NCBI RefSeq assembly: GCF_029873635.1 | Contig: NC_080417.1 | Coordinates: 26,050,182-26,114,181 of the forward strand | Source: Malania oleifera | Lineage: Eukaryota; Streptophyta; Magnoliopsida; Santalales; Ximeniaceae | Direction: 5' to 3' | Length of the DNA: 64,000 nucleotides | Shown here: piece after piece, positions 52,691 to 64,000 of the stretch | Numbering within the stretch: position 1 is the stretch's first letter | How the letters are laid out: every line of letters begins with the position of its first letter | Program-made: the position numbers and the translations under genes | The notes under the pieces: generated by a model | The model's input: only the letters and a program-made list of their open reading frames with translations | The model's database searches: none | Told to the model about the DNA's origin: nothing

Positions 52691-54329
52691 GAAATGATGA
52701 AAATGATATACTGATGAGTATTTTTTGAGAAATGATGAATTATGAAATAGAGGTGTATTTTACTAGGTAATAATAAATGTGTTATACAGATATGTTTTCA
52801 TTGAGAAACAATAAAATGGGATATATATATATATATATATATTTAAATGAAATGATGAGAGATGTGTTATACAGATATGCGAAATGAAATATACTGGTAT
52901 GAGATGAGAATTGTGTAGAAATGATAAAAATTTATACAGGAATGATAGAATGATATAGAAATGATGTGAACTATACTAACATGTTGAGATATATTGATAT
53001 AATGGATTATGGACACTGAAATGTGGAAATGAGAACCTTGATGGACCAGAGTAACTCTGAGAGCATGGTACCATTGCTAGCATTGTGTTAGTGCAACCGC
53101 ACGGCTTGTCTAGCATGTGGTGTGGTAGTCGATTGGGCCAGTGTGAAGGGTTATGTTGTCCCCTGGAGCCCGGACCAGGTGTGGGTAAGCCAATCGTACT
53201 ACATATATGTTCACTGTTTGGATCTAAATGGATAGGCCAATCGCGGTTAGATCCAACCTTCGGGCCGCAAAAACCAGTCATGTGGGGTGAATACATGACG
53301 ATGTGAATATCCTCAAGGCAGCCATAAGCTACAGACATAACGTGTAAAATATATTGGTGGACTCTCATGAGCTAGGGAATGCTATGAAACTGAAAAGTGG
53401 AATGAACAACCATGGGTTACAGACATGACATGCTATATGCTGGTGGACACCCATGCATTAGAAATGTGAATATGAATATGAGAAATGAAAGAATGTGAAT
53501 TGATATGAGAAATGTACAGTCGTGGTTTATAGACATGACATGCTATATGCTGGTGGACACCCACAAGCTAGAAAATGTGAAAATGAATATGGGAAATGAA
53601 AGAATATAAATATGAATATGATTATGAGGAATGAGAAAGTACGTAAATAGTATAAGAATGAATAAGTATGTATGTGATATGAGAAAGAAAGAGTGTGTAT
53701 ATGACATGAGATGTGAAAGTATACGAGTAAGAAATGAGAAATGAAAGTATACATATATATAATTATGAAAATGATATGAAAACTTATGAAACTATGCTTT
53801 ACATATGTGTATGATTATGAGTACATATCTGTATATATTTTCCCAGCTTGAATATTTATTAAAATGGAATGTAATATGATGTAATTGAACTCATATGCCA
53901 CACACTGTAAATAATTTATTCCAACTTACTGAGAGGTGTCTCACCCAAATATCTAAACTTTTCAGGGAATCATGACAGACTAGTAGATAGAGCTCCGAGA
54001 TAGAAGGGGAGCTAGTACCCTGATAGACAGGGTAAGTGTTTGAGTTAGAAAATGAGTTTTGTGAAATCTACTGGGATATTTTGTGGAGCTGTAGAGATGT
54101 ATATGTGTATGATAGATATATAGTACTCTGGTATTTGTATTTGGAATGGTATGTTAATATTGATTTCCGCTGTTAGGTATGGTTGTATGAAATAAACTGA
54201 ATACCCTGTTCCCCACTTCGGGTTGGGTTATGTTAATATGATATCAGAGTTTGTGCCGTGGCAGATGCTTGTTTATTATTGTTTACTGTGAAAAAAAAAA
54301 TGGTATGAAGAAAAAATCTGGGCATAACA
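52691..54329 (+). mobile_element. Gypsy LTR, 3' part
   Basis: A + oriented LTR lacking its U3. Contains the conserved module (53060-53300, GGTACCATTGCTAG then CGGGCCGCAAAAACC), a TA tract (52817-52841) and the AGAGGTGTCTCACCC phrase, and ends GGGCATAACA. The left edge abuts RT codons of the previous element without a TG start, so a deletion created the junction. Two related blocks of about 110 bp (GACATGACATGCTATATGC) occur near 53418 and 53533. Confidence 0.75.
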
Positions 54330-54959
54330 CACTTCCTGCTAGTATGTTGTACAGGCACCTCATGTGAGGTGAGTGCTTGAAACCCTAAGTTAACTCAAAT
54401 GTACTCATTCTTGTGGAAGATTATTTATGAATTTATAGTAGAATTGGGGAAAAAAATCAATATAATTCTTCTAACTTGCAATCACATAATGTCTTAAATA
54501 CTCCTTAGGGAAAGCATTCACCCTCTCAGTGTTGTAATATATGGTTCACATACTGAGTGGAAGGCATGCACAAAGAGAAAACATGATGGAAATCAAGATG
54601 CTGGTGTCAACAAAGGGAAACTATCGACAGTAGCCCTATATCCGTCAACGGTTTGGCCCAGTTTCAGAGAGATTTTGCTCTCTATTTGAAACTGTCGACG
54701 GTATGTCTTCAAACTGTTGACAGTTTGGCTTGAGAACCCACTAAAGATTTTCAAATTTTGAATAGGGACATTATGTTGGTTGGGGTTTGAAGGGAAAGCC
54801 TCTAGGAATCTATTTATATGTTGTTTATGATGTATTTTTAATGGTTGTTCGTGTCATTGATACAAGATAGTAAGAAAATTGTCGATTGCTTCTATGGATG
54901 TAAGCATTGCTGAACCACATAATTCGTTGCGTCTTTACTATTCCTTTCATTACATCCAT
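54330..54959 (+). mobile_element. Copia-type LTR fragment (+)
   Basis: Contains ACTGTCGACGG and ACTGTTGACAGT palindromes (54615-54730), a CTATTTATATG box at about 54810 and TGCTGAACCACATAATTCG, the same U5 landmark as at 481. Both ends are cut. Confidence 0.5.
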
Positions 54960-55961
54960 TGTTGGAATTGGTGTATTCCCAAGAGGGGGTGAATTGGGTA
55001 ATTAAAATTTTCTGCCTATGTTTAATTCAAATTCACAATTAGTATGACTCAACCTAGGGTCTGTCTAAGCAAATACCAATTACCCAACAATATACAACAG
55101 AGCAGATAAATAAAACAGATACAAAAGACTCAGTATTTCTCAATCATTCACAATAATAAAAATTATAAACATTCAAGTGTAGAAATTAAAATGCTGAAAT
55201 TAAAATCAGACACAAGAAATGTTATCGAGGTTCAACCAAAATTTCCTACATCCCCGCCTCAAGCTCACAAGCAAGAGGATGCACTAATGCTTGCTTAATG
55301 GGTGGAATGACATTGATTACACTACCCTTTCCTTACTGGGCAAGGGAATGCCCCAGGTCACATTCACTGGGCTAACCCCAACCTTAACAACCAAACCTTA
55401 GAAAGGTGCACTTGGTTTTACTAATCGGGTCTAAACCATCTAGTGCTTTCTTACCCGAGTCTAAGCAATCTGATGCATGTTGCAGGCCAGTGCAATCCTC
55501 TTCCGACCATACATCGGGAATACAATAGATATTCAATAAATTTTTTCGCACAACCAAATTGCTTCTATAAAGCATATGTGTATAACAATAAAGCACAAAT
55601 GCCCTCACGTATGATATGAATATAAGCTTAGTGTGAGTGTGTAGATTTTTCTGAAAATAACTTTTTGGATTCTTTGAAATTGGTGCATATAATAAAGCAC
55701 TTCAAAGATTCAAACCCCAATAAAATTTTCCCCCAAATATTTTTCAAATAAAGCATAGGAGAACCTAGGGTTTTTGCTTTTCAAATGATTTTTCCCAAAC
55801 AAAAATAAATGTGATCTTTGATAAAGATGAAATATGAAATGAATGCAATTCAAAGATCTCAAGAAAACCTTAAAATGAAATCTCCAAAAAAAAATTATAT
55901 TCTTGAGGAGCTAAGTGCTCGAGATATAGAGTTTATGCTCAAAAATTATTTATGCAATAAA
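54960..55961 (-). mobile_element. Copia-type LTR, part 1
   Basis: Starts TGTTGGAATTGGTG, then CCCAAGAGGGGGTGAATTGG. The second landmark at 55215-55265 has TTCCTACATCCCCGCCTC. Interrupted by the gypsy solo LTR at 55967; it continues at 62552. Confidence 0.65.
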
Positions 55962-56650
55962 CAACATGTAGTAATCCGAACCTGAGAAATAAAATAAAAA
56001 TGAATAAAAGAAAAGGGAAATAAATAAAGGAAAGGAAAAAAAAAAAAAAAGATGGTTTGGTTCAGCACCAAACCTTCGACGGTTTGAGGATCTCTGAGAA
56101 AAATCGTCAACGATTTTCTCTTCAGCGAGCATTTTAAGAACCAAACCATCGACGGTTTTGTGCAGGAAAACTGTCGATGGTTTTCTGCAGGTACGTAATA
56201 CCTATAAATTGATTCTAAATCATTTTTTTTGAAAAATTATTTTCTTCTTTGCTCTCTCAGTTAGGGTTTCGGGTCTTTGGGGGTTTTAGGGCATTGCAAG
56301 CATTTCTGAGCTTATTCAAGGGTTCGTGATTGCTCCCGGATGTAAAGTTCGCATTGTAGCTCGTGGGTTTTCGTTTGTTCGCTGGTTTGGAGCCTAGGGT
56401 TTAGAGTTTGCCGTCTATTTCAGGTGGTTTCCTTAGGAATCAGGTAAGGGGAATTAAATATAATAGGTTTTACTAAATTTGAACCCGTTAAATTCGATTA
56501 TACAAATTTATATACTTAGGTATGATTTCCTCAATAGTTAGGCATTTGGAAAATAATGATTTTTGATATATATATATATATATCATATATGGGAAAAATT
56601 GTGTGGCATGAATATAACTTTCATAATTTAATCGGTTGTGTGGTGATTCC

Positions 56651-56707
<57 letters not shown>

Positions 56708-56760
56708 TTAATAAAAATATTAATTAAAAAATAAAAAATAATAATTAATTAAATAATATA
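56651..56760. repeat. (ATA)n microsatellite and AT-rich tract
   Basis: About 18 AAT/ATA units followed by imperfect AT-rich repeats, within the first 120 bp of the nested LTR. Confidence 0.9.
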
Positions 56761-57032
56761 ATATAATATAATAATATAGTGTATATATATATAAGATTAC
56801 TTCCTGAAGCAGAAGCATTAGGAAGATTGAAAATTCAATTTCAAAGGCAAACCCCCCCAGTGGCGTTCATCTCTTTGCTTCTCTCTGCATTTCTGTCTTT
56901 CTCTAGCCACCTTCCTCCACTCTCTCCTTATTTTTTTGACAAATATTCAGCCGATTAGAAAATCGAAAATATCACTGGGATCTTATATCCGCCACCGACA
57001 TTCCTACTAGAGTGGATTTGTCGTAGGAGCAG

Positions 57033-58866
57033 TGACCGGTGCAAACTGCAAGTGCACAGTATCGTAATTTTATAATATAATGATGTGTAGAGTATCGTCC
57101 TCAGGGATTGATGTTTTAATTTTACCAAGTACCCAAATTTTACTAACCTTGATTTTATTTAGGAAAATTAACAATTTTAGACTGCAAAATTTAAACAAAG
57201 CTACTTTAAATAAACTATTCAGGAGAATTTAAAACTGAATACCGTGTGTCAAATTGATGATGGTGAAAACTTCTAGGAAATCGATTTCACCTAGTTTCAC
57301 ACTATGCTTTACTCATTTAGCTAATTTAACTTCGTTTTCTCTGTTTGTTAGCAAATCGTCAATTTTTCCAAAAGCCTCTTTCGATAGTCAATCGGAACCT
57401 ATTCTGGTTTATTATTTAACATAAGAGTATGCAAATTAATAACGCAAGAACGCAGTAAGACCCTCGATTTTTTATGCTACGTAGGTTCATACAAGTCTTT
57501 CGATCTCTATATTTACCTACGCTGAATTATCCAAGATCTATCCTATAATCCCCCCTTTCGGTAGCAAATCACAAGACTAAAATCATTTAATTAATGGCCA
57601 GTTAATTAAAAGCATTAGGCACAGAATAACGTAAACAAACATTAATGAAAACTACTTCAGATTAGCATCAAAGAGCAAGCATAGTTCGAAACTGGCTACA
57701 TCGTTTTCCTAGAATTCAAAAATTTAGTTCATTCCGAAAATTAAATCCAACATAACAGATTTCACCATATTTTCTTCAATTTGGAGCGTACGGAAAAGAT
57801 CAACACTCGCCGCACCGCCGTCGCGCGTCACGAACACCCCAAACATCGCCGTTGTTCGCCGCCTTCTGATTCTGAAAAGATAGTATTTTTGCGTACTTCC
57901 AACTCTCCTTTGCTGACTGTGTGTGTATCTTCGCAGCACCCCCCAAAAGAAAATCACAAGAAAGCTCTCCAAAAAATAATTTTTCCAAGAAACTCTATGT
58001 GCTTTTTGACCTCCCTTCTCTTTCTCCCCAAGAAAAATCCTTTTTTTTTCTTCCTATGGTGCGGCCTCTCTCCAGTCCAGCCCCCAGCGCACGCTGCTCT
58101 TATCTCCTCTCCTCTTGCACACGGCCCCTACACAAGGAAACCTCCTTTGACTTTTCCTTTTTCAATCCTTTCCTTTTGCTTTTCTTTCCTTTCTTTTTTC
58201 TTCTTTCCATTCTTTTTTCTTTCCATTCTATACCCAGCGCACACTGCCCTTATGAGATGACCTGGCTGCATGGCTGGGTCACATCTCATTTTTTGATTTT
58301 TTTGATTTTTTTTTTTCAAAGGTACATAAACTACCCTCCTTTTTCAAGCCCACTTTCTACTCTCTTACAGCTCGTAACTCTCAAAGCTTAAAACACAAAA
58401 GATGTAGAGCTCTTTTTTAGCTTTTCCCAGAATTTTGAATCATCTTGATCGGAGCTCGTATGAGAAAGTTACGCCAAGATTACAAAGAATTGTCGAAAAA
58501 ATCCATAAAACGGCGTATGCTAACTTCACGTCTGATTTCAGCCTTGATGCTACCAGTATTTTGCAAAGCAAAAAACACAAAAATTGTAGATTTTTTTCTT
58601 ATCTTTCTACGGCATGTTGAATCATCTAAATCAGAGGTTAGATGAGAGAGTTACGCACAAATTGCAAAGTACTGTCGGTTTTTTAGCTTCTAACAGTTGC
58701 TCTGCAATAAAAAACACCAAAATTTCATACATTACTCAATAAAACCCAAATTTTATAAATAGAACACAATGTTAGAATATTGAGAGTAATTAGGCATTTA
58801 AATACAAAATATTATTCGCAATGCATGAATTAAAGCACCTAATTACGCAATTTAAGCGCGTAATCA
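57033..58866. mobile_element. 1.8-kb TG...CA element, TSD AGCAG
   Basis: Begins TGACCGGTGCAAACTGCAAG and ends GCGCGTAATCA, flanked by AGCAG (57028-57032 and 58867-58871). It carries GTGCACAGTATCGTAA and TATCGTCCTCAGGGATTG phrases common to plant LTRs of the Tat/Athila or LARD type. An internal imperfect repeat (58430-58500 and 58610-58675, GAGTTACGC type) is present. No gag or pol, so it is a solo LTR or non-autonomous unit. The long frames on both strands at 57724-58391 are compositional, not genes. Confidence 0.65.
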
Positions 58867-60790
58867 AGCAGCGTAGGCACCACTCATAGGGAAAGGTATA
58901 CTCCTTCTCTTTCCTCAATTTCTCCTTAAATCTTCAGTTAAATCGATGATCATGCACCACCACAGGGTCCTAGTCTCGATCATCATCATTTTGGTCGGAG
59001 CAAATTTCCAATTTTTGGGTCCTAAGCACCACTCCAAAGCGAGGGCGAGATTTAGGGAATAAGGAAATTTGTTATTTTTTGGAGTTTAATTGTTTATTTG
59101 GAATTTATGGGCTTAGGAATGTTAAAATAGTATTTTATTTAGGGTTGCTTTGATTGAAGTAAGGTTATTGAATCAGGGTTTGGGTGAATGCCGCAGGCAT
59201 TGTTTCGGGGTCCCTACTAGCATAATTCAGGAAACCAGGTAAGGGAATAGATTAAACCAGTATTTTTGTGAATTTTACCAGTTAAAATGGAAAACATATA
59301 TGTATATGAATATAATTATCATGCGAATTTTGAAAAAGCCAACTGTTTGAATTGTGATGTTTTTGAACCCAGGGTTGTGATAGTAGCTATTATTTGTGAA
59401 AATGGAACGATGAAAGTGATGAATTTTCTAGATAATTGTGAATATAATTAAATTATATTTTTAGTAATTGAATGATGATTGTAGGTTGGCTTATTTTCAG
59501 TAAATGTATAAATATGTGTATTATTCTAAATCGTGTGGCATGAGTAAAAATGAAACTTTCGTGTTGAATTATGATATATTTATGAGATGCAGGAAATACT
59601 GGAAATGCATTGAGAATTAAAATGTGTTGTGATTATCTACTGCATGTGATTGAGAATGTTAAATTACAATATATGGTTTGAGAACTCCGGTGGATTGTGA
59701 TTTTTGTGATATGCACAGTACTGTTGCGAGTGTTTTCGGCAGAGCTAGTGCACCCACATGTCTCATAGAGAATGTGGAGACGGGATGGTCAATTGTGCTG
59801 AATAGGGTAGAGTTCCCCCCTAGAGTCCGGACTAGTATGGGAAAGTCAATCTGACTTACAGACTGTAGAATGTGGTGTTGATTTAGCTCTGGTAGGCTGA
59901 CCAGGGCTAAGTTTAGCCTTCGGGCCGCACAACCCATCATGGGGGGAAGCATGACAGTGATTTATCCATCTGGTAGAGAGTTCTAAATGCATAATTGATA
60001 ATTTAACCAGTGATAGTATGAGGACATCAGAAGAGAATAATATGAGAACAATTTATGTGGAAATGAGATATATTTGATGCAAAATACTAAGAAATGAGAA
60101 AACTTAGTTTATAAAAAAAAAATGAGAATTATAGAGATAACAAATATAGAGTAAAAGGAATAATGCACTATGTATATTGTAGAATTATTTATATTTGGGG
60201 TGAGGTATACTCTTCGCTTGTAGGCTTGGTAAGAAAAGCGAGTGTTCTGATAAGTATCAGATGTAGTCATACTGGGCCGCATAACATATTAGAACAGAGG
60301 AAAGCTACTTCTATGGGTGAGTAATCTTCCCTATCCTTGAGGACTTCTACTTATAAATATTTGTGTGAATATGTATGAGAATGGGATAAACTATCCACCC
60401 GAGGGCTTAATGAGTAAGGTGAGTGCCCTGATGAGTTTTAGTTGTAGCCATACCTGGTTGCAAAAGGTATCAAAGCAGAGGGGTGCTTCTTGTATGGGCG
60501 GGTAATCATCCCAATCCTTGGTGACTCTCGTTAGTAAAATACGCTACAAGTGTGTGAGTAGGGACAAAGAATGGTTTCATAATTGTGATAAGTTTGAAAT
60601 GATAATTATATTTTATACACAAACCTCATGATAGCCACACACATGTGTTAATCTATTACAACTTACTCAGATGTGTCTCACCCGATATGGAATTTTATAT
60701 TTTTCAGGACTTTTGCGTGATCGAGCTCAGTAAGCTCGGGGCTGGCGTTGCAATTTTGAGAGAGAGAGAGAGAGGGGGGAGTATAGACTG

Positions 60791-60796
<6 letters not shown>

Positions 60797-60880
<84 letters not shown>
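60797..60880. repeat. (TA)n(GT)n compound microsatellite
   Basis: About 12 TA units followed by about 30 GT units, preceded by a GA tract at 60758-60774. Confidence 0.95.
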
Positions 60881-60883
<3 letters not shown>

Positions 60884-61334
60884 GTTTGTGTATGTTTTGA
60901 GAGATGTATATATAAATGTTTGTGAATACTGGATGTTGGAAAGTACCTTTTAAGATTATAGATATGTAGAAAATTTGGTATATTATTGAGGAGTTATTAT
61001 TTTCACTGTGTAAATGATATAGAGCCAAGTACAGGTAAATGGAACACGTGGCACCCGAGCCCCACTTGGAGGGTTCGGGGTGTCACAAGGTGATATCAGA
61101 GATATATTTTAAATAACACTCCAGACCCTAGTTTCGAGTTTGGGGCATTACAGGTTATGAATACTAGTTGTTGTGAATACTGATTGGTGATAAATATTGA
61201 GTGCTTGTGAATATTGGCTGATTGTGGTTATAGTTTATTTGTGAGCATAGATTGGTTGCCAATATTGGCTACTTGTGATTATTGTATGATGAATACTTTG
61301 ATGTATGTGAATGGGTTATTTTGTGTGGTAATTC

Positions 61335-61485
61335 GTGTGTATCACAATATAACGTTGGCAGGCCTGAGGAGTTCATTATATTACCCAAATATAATAACAA
61401 TATAACGTTGGCAAGCCTGAGGAGTTTGTTATATTGTCATTATATATTGGGGTAGAACATTGGCAAGCCTGAGGAATTTGTTCTA
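61335..61485. repeat. About 47-bp tandem repeat, three units
   Basis: Three units with the core AACGTTGGCAAGCCTGAGGA followed by GTTTGTTATATT. Confidence 0.85.
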
Positions 61486-61589
61486 CTAATGTACTACGGG
61501 TAGATCATGGGGATTGGATACTGGTGAATAGTGGTGTTTGTGTGGGCCACGTGCCACAGAAGTTGGAGTGGTGCCTGTGTGGGCCACAT

Positions 61590-61775
61590 TATATCCTATG
61601 TGAATGATGACGCCTGTGTGGGCCATGTTATGTATCCTGTGTGGATATGAGTCCTGTGTGGATGGTATTTCCTATGTGGATGTGACTCCTGTGTGGACGG
61701 TATTCCCTGTGTGGATGTGAGTCCTGTGTGGACAGTATTTCTTGTGTGGATGTGTGTCCTATGTGGATTGCATTT
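61590..61775. repeat. Short tandem repeat, TCCTGTGTGGATG core
   Basis: About eight units of about 20 bp alternating GTCCTGTGTGGATGTGA and CCTGTGTGGACGGTATT forms. Confidence 0.85.
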
Positions 61776-62551
61776 TCTTATGTGAATAATTGACGTGGAA
61801 TGTGTTCTGATAGGATATATGGCATGTTAATTTAATTGTATGTATATTTATGGTAAAGTAAAACTCTCCAGCCAAGGGTTTGCTTAGAAATGTGAGTGCC
61901 CTGGTAATTTTCGGTCTGATACTAGAGCAGAGAGAAGCTAGTTGTATGAGCGGGTAATCTTCCCTATTCGCAGAGACTTTACTATATACATAATCCAAGG
62001 GCTTACTAAGTATGGTGAGTGCCCTGATATTGGTATCAGAGTAGAGGGAAGTTACTTGTATGGGCAGGTAATCTTCCCTATTCTTGGGAACTATCACTAA
62101 AAATAATTATATATGTGTGAGTGTAATATGTATATGCTTCCTCTACTAATGTTGAATAACAAATGATTATATTTTTTATTTATTAAACTCTTTACCACTC
62201 ACTGTTATGGTTTATTCTTCCCTACTGAAATGTATCTCACCCTAGCGAATGATTACATTTTCAGGTCCTTCAGGTGATAGAGCTTAGAGCTCCAAGCAAG
62301 GTAGTATGTTTGGTAAATTTTGGGGTGATTGTAAGAACAGTTTATGTATAGTTTATGTTTTTGAATACTGGGTTATAATATAAACAAATGGATGTTGTTC
62401 TTTTATTTGGGCTTTATAGATAAATTCTGGTATTTAATAGAGATTGTATAATTATTTCCACTACATGAATGATGTTTATGGTATCAGAAACAGGTGAATG
62501 AAACACATAACCTTCGGGCCCCACTTGGCGGGTTCTGGGCATTACACAACA

Positions 62552-63290
62552 AGTGAGCTATTGGAATCTTGCAATTGATGTGCAAAATTCTTAAGCTAAG
62601 ACAAATTTTCTCCATGAAAATTTATCAAGAAAATAATGGGAGAAAACTAAAGATCAACTCACAAAAGATTTGAAATAAAATATATGAGAGAATAGATGAT
62701 TTTTGATATGAAAGATTTATGCCCAAAGTGAATGCTCTCTTGAAAAGATTTATGAAAAATGATAAGTATAAGAGAGTAGAAAATTTTAAAACACAAATAT
62801 TTTGGGAGGATTTTCTAATCTAATCTCATGCTTAATTTTTAGTTATGAGGGGGTATATATAGACTCAGGGAGACTTTTGATAGTTAGGGACAAAATGGGA
62901 ATAATTAAAATTATTTAATTGAAAATTAACCACGTTTAGCTCTATAAAAATCCATTTTCCCGAGAGGTTCGGTCGATCGTATTAAAGGGTTAGTCGGCTG
63001 AGCCAAGGCGATATTCCAAACCTTCGTAGGTTCGGTCGCCTAGCCTTAAGGCTAGTTTGCCGGTTCATGAGGTTCAGTCGGCCGAGGGTATTTTGAACTA
63101 AAAGTTCGGTCGGCTAGGGTAGGTAGAAATAGTTAAGTTTGAAGGTCAGTTGACAGTGGAAGATACGTTCAATTTAGGTCGGTCACCCGAGACTTGGTCA
63201 AACATTTGAATTTTTGCCTTAAGTTAGTCTTTGTAAAATAAATTTTGGCCCTGTTTTTGACCCGAATGCAATTTCAAAAGCCTTGTATAA
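62552..63290 (-). mobile_element. Copia-type LTR, part 2 (outer end unclear)
   Basis: Continues the LTR broken at 55961. Carries TTCGGTCGGCTAGG and CAGTCGGCCGAGG motifs (62965-63190), the palindrome type specific to this LTR. The right boundary with the next element is not sharp. Confidence 0.5.
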
Positions 63291-63449
63291 TTTTAGTTGT
63301 TAATAAAAAGATTTTTGGTGCAAGTGTTGGGTTCCCTATGGTCATTCTATGGTCAATCTGAGCTCTCATCCACATTATGCATGCCATTTATTAGTATAGA
63401 ACAAATACAAAAACAAAATGCATTTACAATTAAAAATAGTCTTCTTCTT

Positions 63450-63480
<31 letters not shown>

Positions 63481-63756
63481 TTTTGCTCCTCGGATACAGC
63501 ATGGAATTCGCCAAGTTGTGTAAGCTTTAAGTTTTGTCTTGGTTTCTACTTCCCCTGTACCTTATGCGTATGCTAGAATGTAAACCTGGTCATGCACTAA
63601 GTACACACATAAGTTCCAAGAGCTTTGTCAGCATCAAAACAAGGATTAGACTAAAAAATGCAACAGACATTTTGATTGTTATATCTGTATATTTTACTAT
63701 TGAGTGTTGTGTTTGTTTGATCCTATATTCCGCTATGCAATTTAATTTTCATAACA
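63290..63756 (+). mobile_element. Probable 5' LTR of a copia element
   Basis: Ends TTTCATAACA directly before a degenerate primer site (TTGGTATCAACGC at 63759), so an LTR must end at 63756. Its start is uncertain. Includes a (TTC)n tract at about 63441-63480. Confidence 0.5.
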
Positions 63757-63780
63757 AATTGGTATCAACGCATTATTGTA

Positions 63781-64000
63781 ATGGCTTCTGGAACTTCGTC
63801 TACAAAACTTGATGTTCTAAAATTTGATGGAACTAGAAACTTCGATTTATGACAGAGAAGGGTGAAGGATCTGTTAGTGCAGTAAGGTATGGTGAAGGCC
63901 TTATACGGAGTTCAACTAGAACACATGGATGACACAAATTGGAAAGAATTGGAAGCAAAGGTTGTGGTTACTATCAGATTGTGTTTGGCTGATGACATGA
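63781..64000 (+). pseudogene. Copia gag N-terminus with early stops (runs off window)
   Basis: Starts MASGTSSTKLDVLKFDGTRN and continues as RRVKDLLVQ, MVKALYGVQLEHMDDTNWKE and VVTIRLCLADDM, a TNT1/Tork-like copia gag start. Stops at 63850-63852 (TGA, where the family has Trp) and 63883-63885 (TAA, where Gln is usual) break it. Confidence 0.85.

Larger units (their letters stand above)
56639..61152 (+). mobile_element. Nested solo gypsy LTR, near-perfect TSD
   Basis: Starts TGTGGTGATTCC and ends GGGGCATTACA, flanked by GGTTG (56634-56638) and GGTTA (61153-61157), a one-base mismatch. It contains an ATA microsatellite near its start, a 1.8-kb insertion, the conserved module (59700-59950) and two copies of a block of about 165 bp (60190-60360 and 60360-60540). 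Without the insertion it is about 2.67 kb. An alternative end lies at 61087 (GGTGTCACA). Confidence 0.7.
55967..62546 (+). mobile_element. Solo gypsy LTR with nested insertion, TSD CAACA
   Basis: Begins TGTAGTAATCCGAACC and ends GGGCATTACA, with perfect CAACA duplications (55962-55966 and 62547-62551). Subtracting the nested LTR (56639-61152 plus 5 bp) leaves about 2.06 kb, the size of the other solo LTRs here. The 5' part carries ACCATCGACGGTTT palindromes (56065-56190) and TATAAATTG at about 56204. The 3' part carries two tandem repeat blocks (61340-61480 and 61590-61775). Confidence 0.88.

Noticed and set aside
57724..58391. Several overlapping open frames on both strands, Ser/Pro/Phe-rich
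   Set aside because: They lie wholly inside the TG...CA element 57033-58866, overlap each other on both strands and reflect pyrimidine-rich composition. No domain signal.

Overview
The window is nuclear DNA from a flowering plant, most likely a eudicot. It holds one recognisable host gene, with introns and a plastid transit peptide, in a dense field of LTR retrotransposons and endogenous pararetrovirus DNA. I cannot name the species. The host gene encodes the thylakoid thioredoxin-like protein HCF164. It lies on the + strand as four coding exons (11381-11566, 35640-35858, 36481-36584, 36683-36965) giving about 263 residues. Intron 1 is about 24 kb and is filled with nested mobile DNA.

Layout. 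1-8166: an LTR fragment, then a broken copia element on the - strand whose 5' LTR is split by a solo gypsy LTR (5956-8123, target duplication TTTGT). 8167-11380: AT-rich DNA, an old retroelement remnant and the 5' flank of the gene. 11567-35639 (intron 1): a short copia LTR carrying a 299-bp TRIM element (duplication TAGCC); a copia RNase H scrap; another copia LTR split by a solo gypsy LTR (14106-16544, CTCAA); about 10.5 kb of rearranged Caulimoviridae-type endogenous virus (16905-27355) with inverted segments and three copies of its intergenic region; a copia gag scrap; a roughly 4.2-kb LTR-like block of minisatellites; a chromovirus-like integrase fragment; and a second short copia LTR just before exon 2.

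36966-39190 is the gene's 3' flank and AT-rich spacer. 39190-44708 is a Retrofit/Ale-like copia (-) whose RNase H is split by a solo gypsy LTR (39858-41865, CATGA). 44709-48733 is the 5' half of a Tekay/Del-like gypsy (+) and 48734-52690 the 3' half of another (-). 52691-54329 is a gypsy LTR fragment. 54960-63290 is a copia LTR containing a four-level nest: solo LTR 55967-62546 (CAACA), inside it solo LTR 56639-61152 (GGTTG/GGTTA), inside that a 1.8-kb element 57033-58866 (AGCAG). The right edge enters another copia element (+) with stop codons early in gag.

No retroelement here looks intact: catalytic residues are changed, frames are broken and solo LTRs dominate. The most interesting signals are (i) an endogenous virus hairpin inside the intron of a photosynthesis gene, which would be transcribed with every HCF164 pre-mRNA; (ii) arrays of short GTCGAC-type or similar palindromes just upstream of the core promoter in LTRs of both gypsy and copia families; and (iii) a conserved module of about 230 bp in the middle of otherwise divergent gypsy LTRs. 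All alignments were done by eye, so identities are qualitative.
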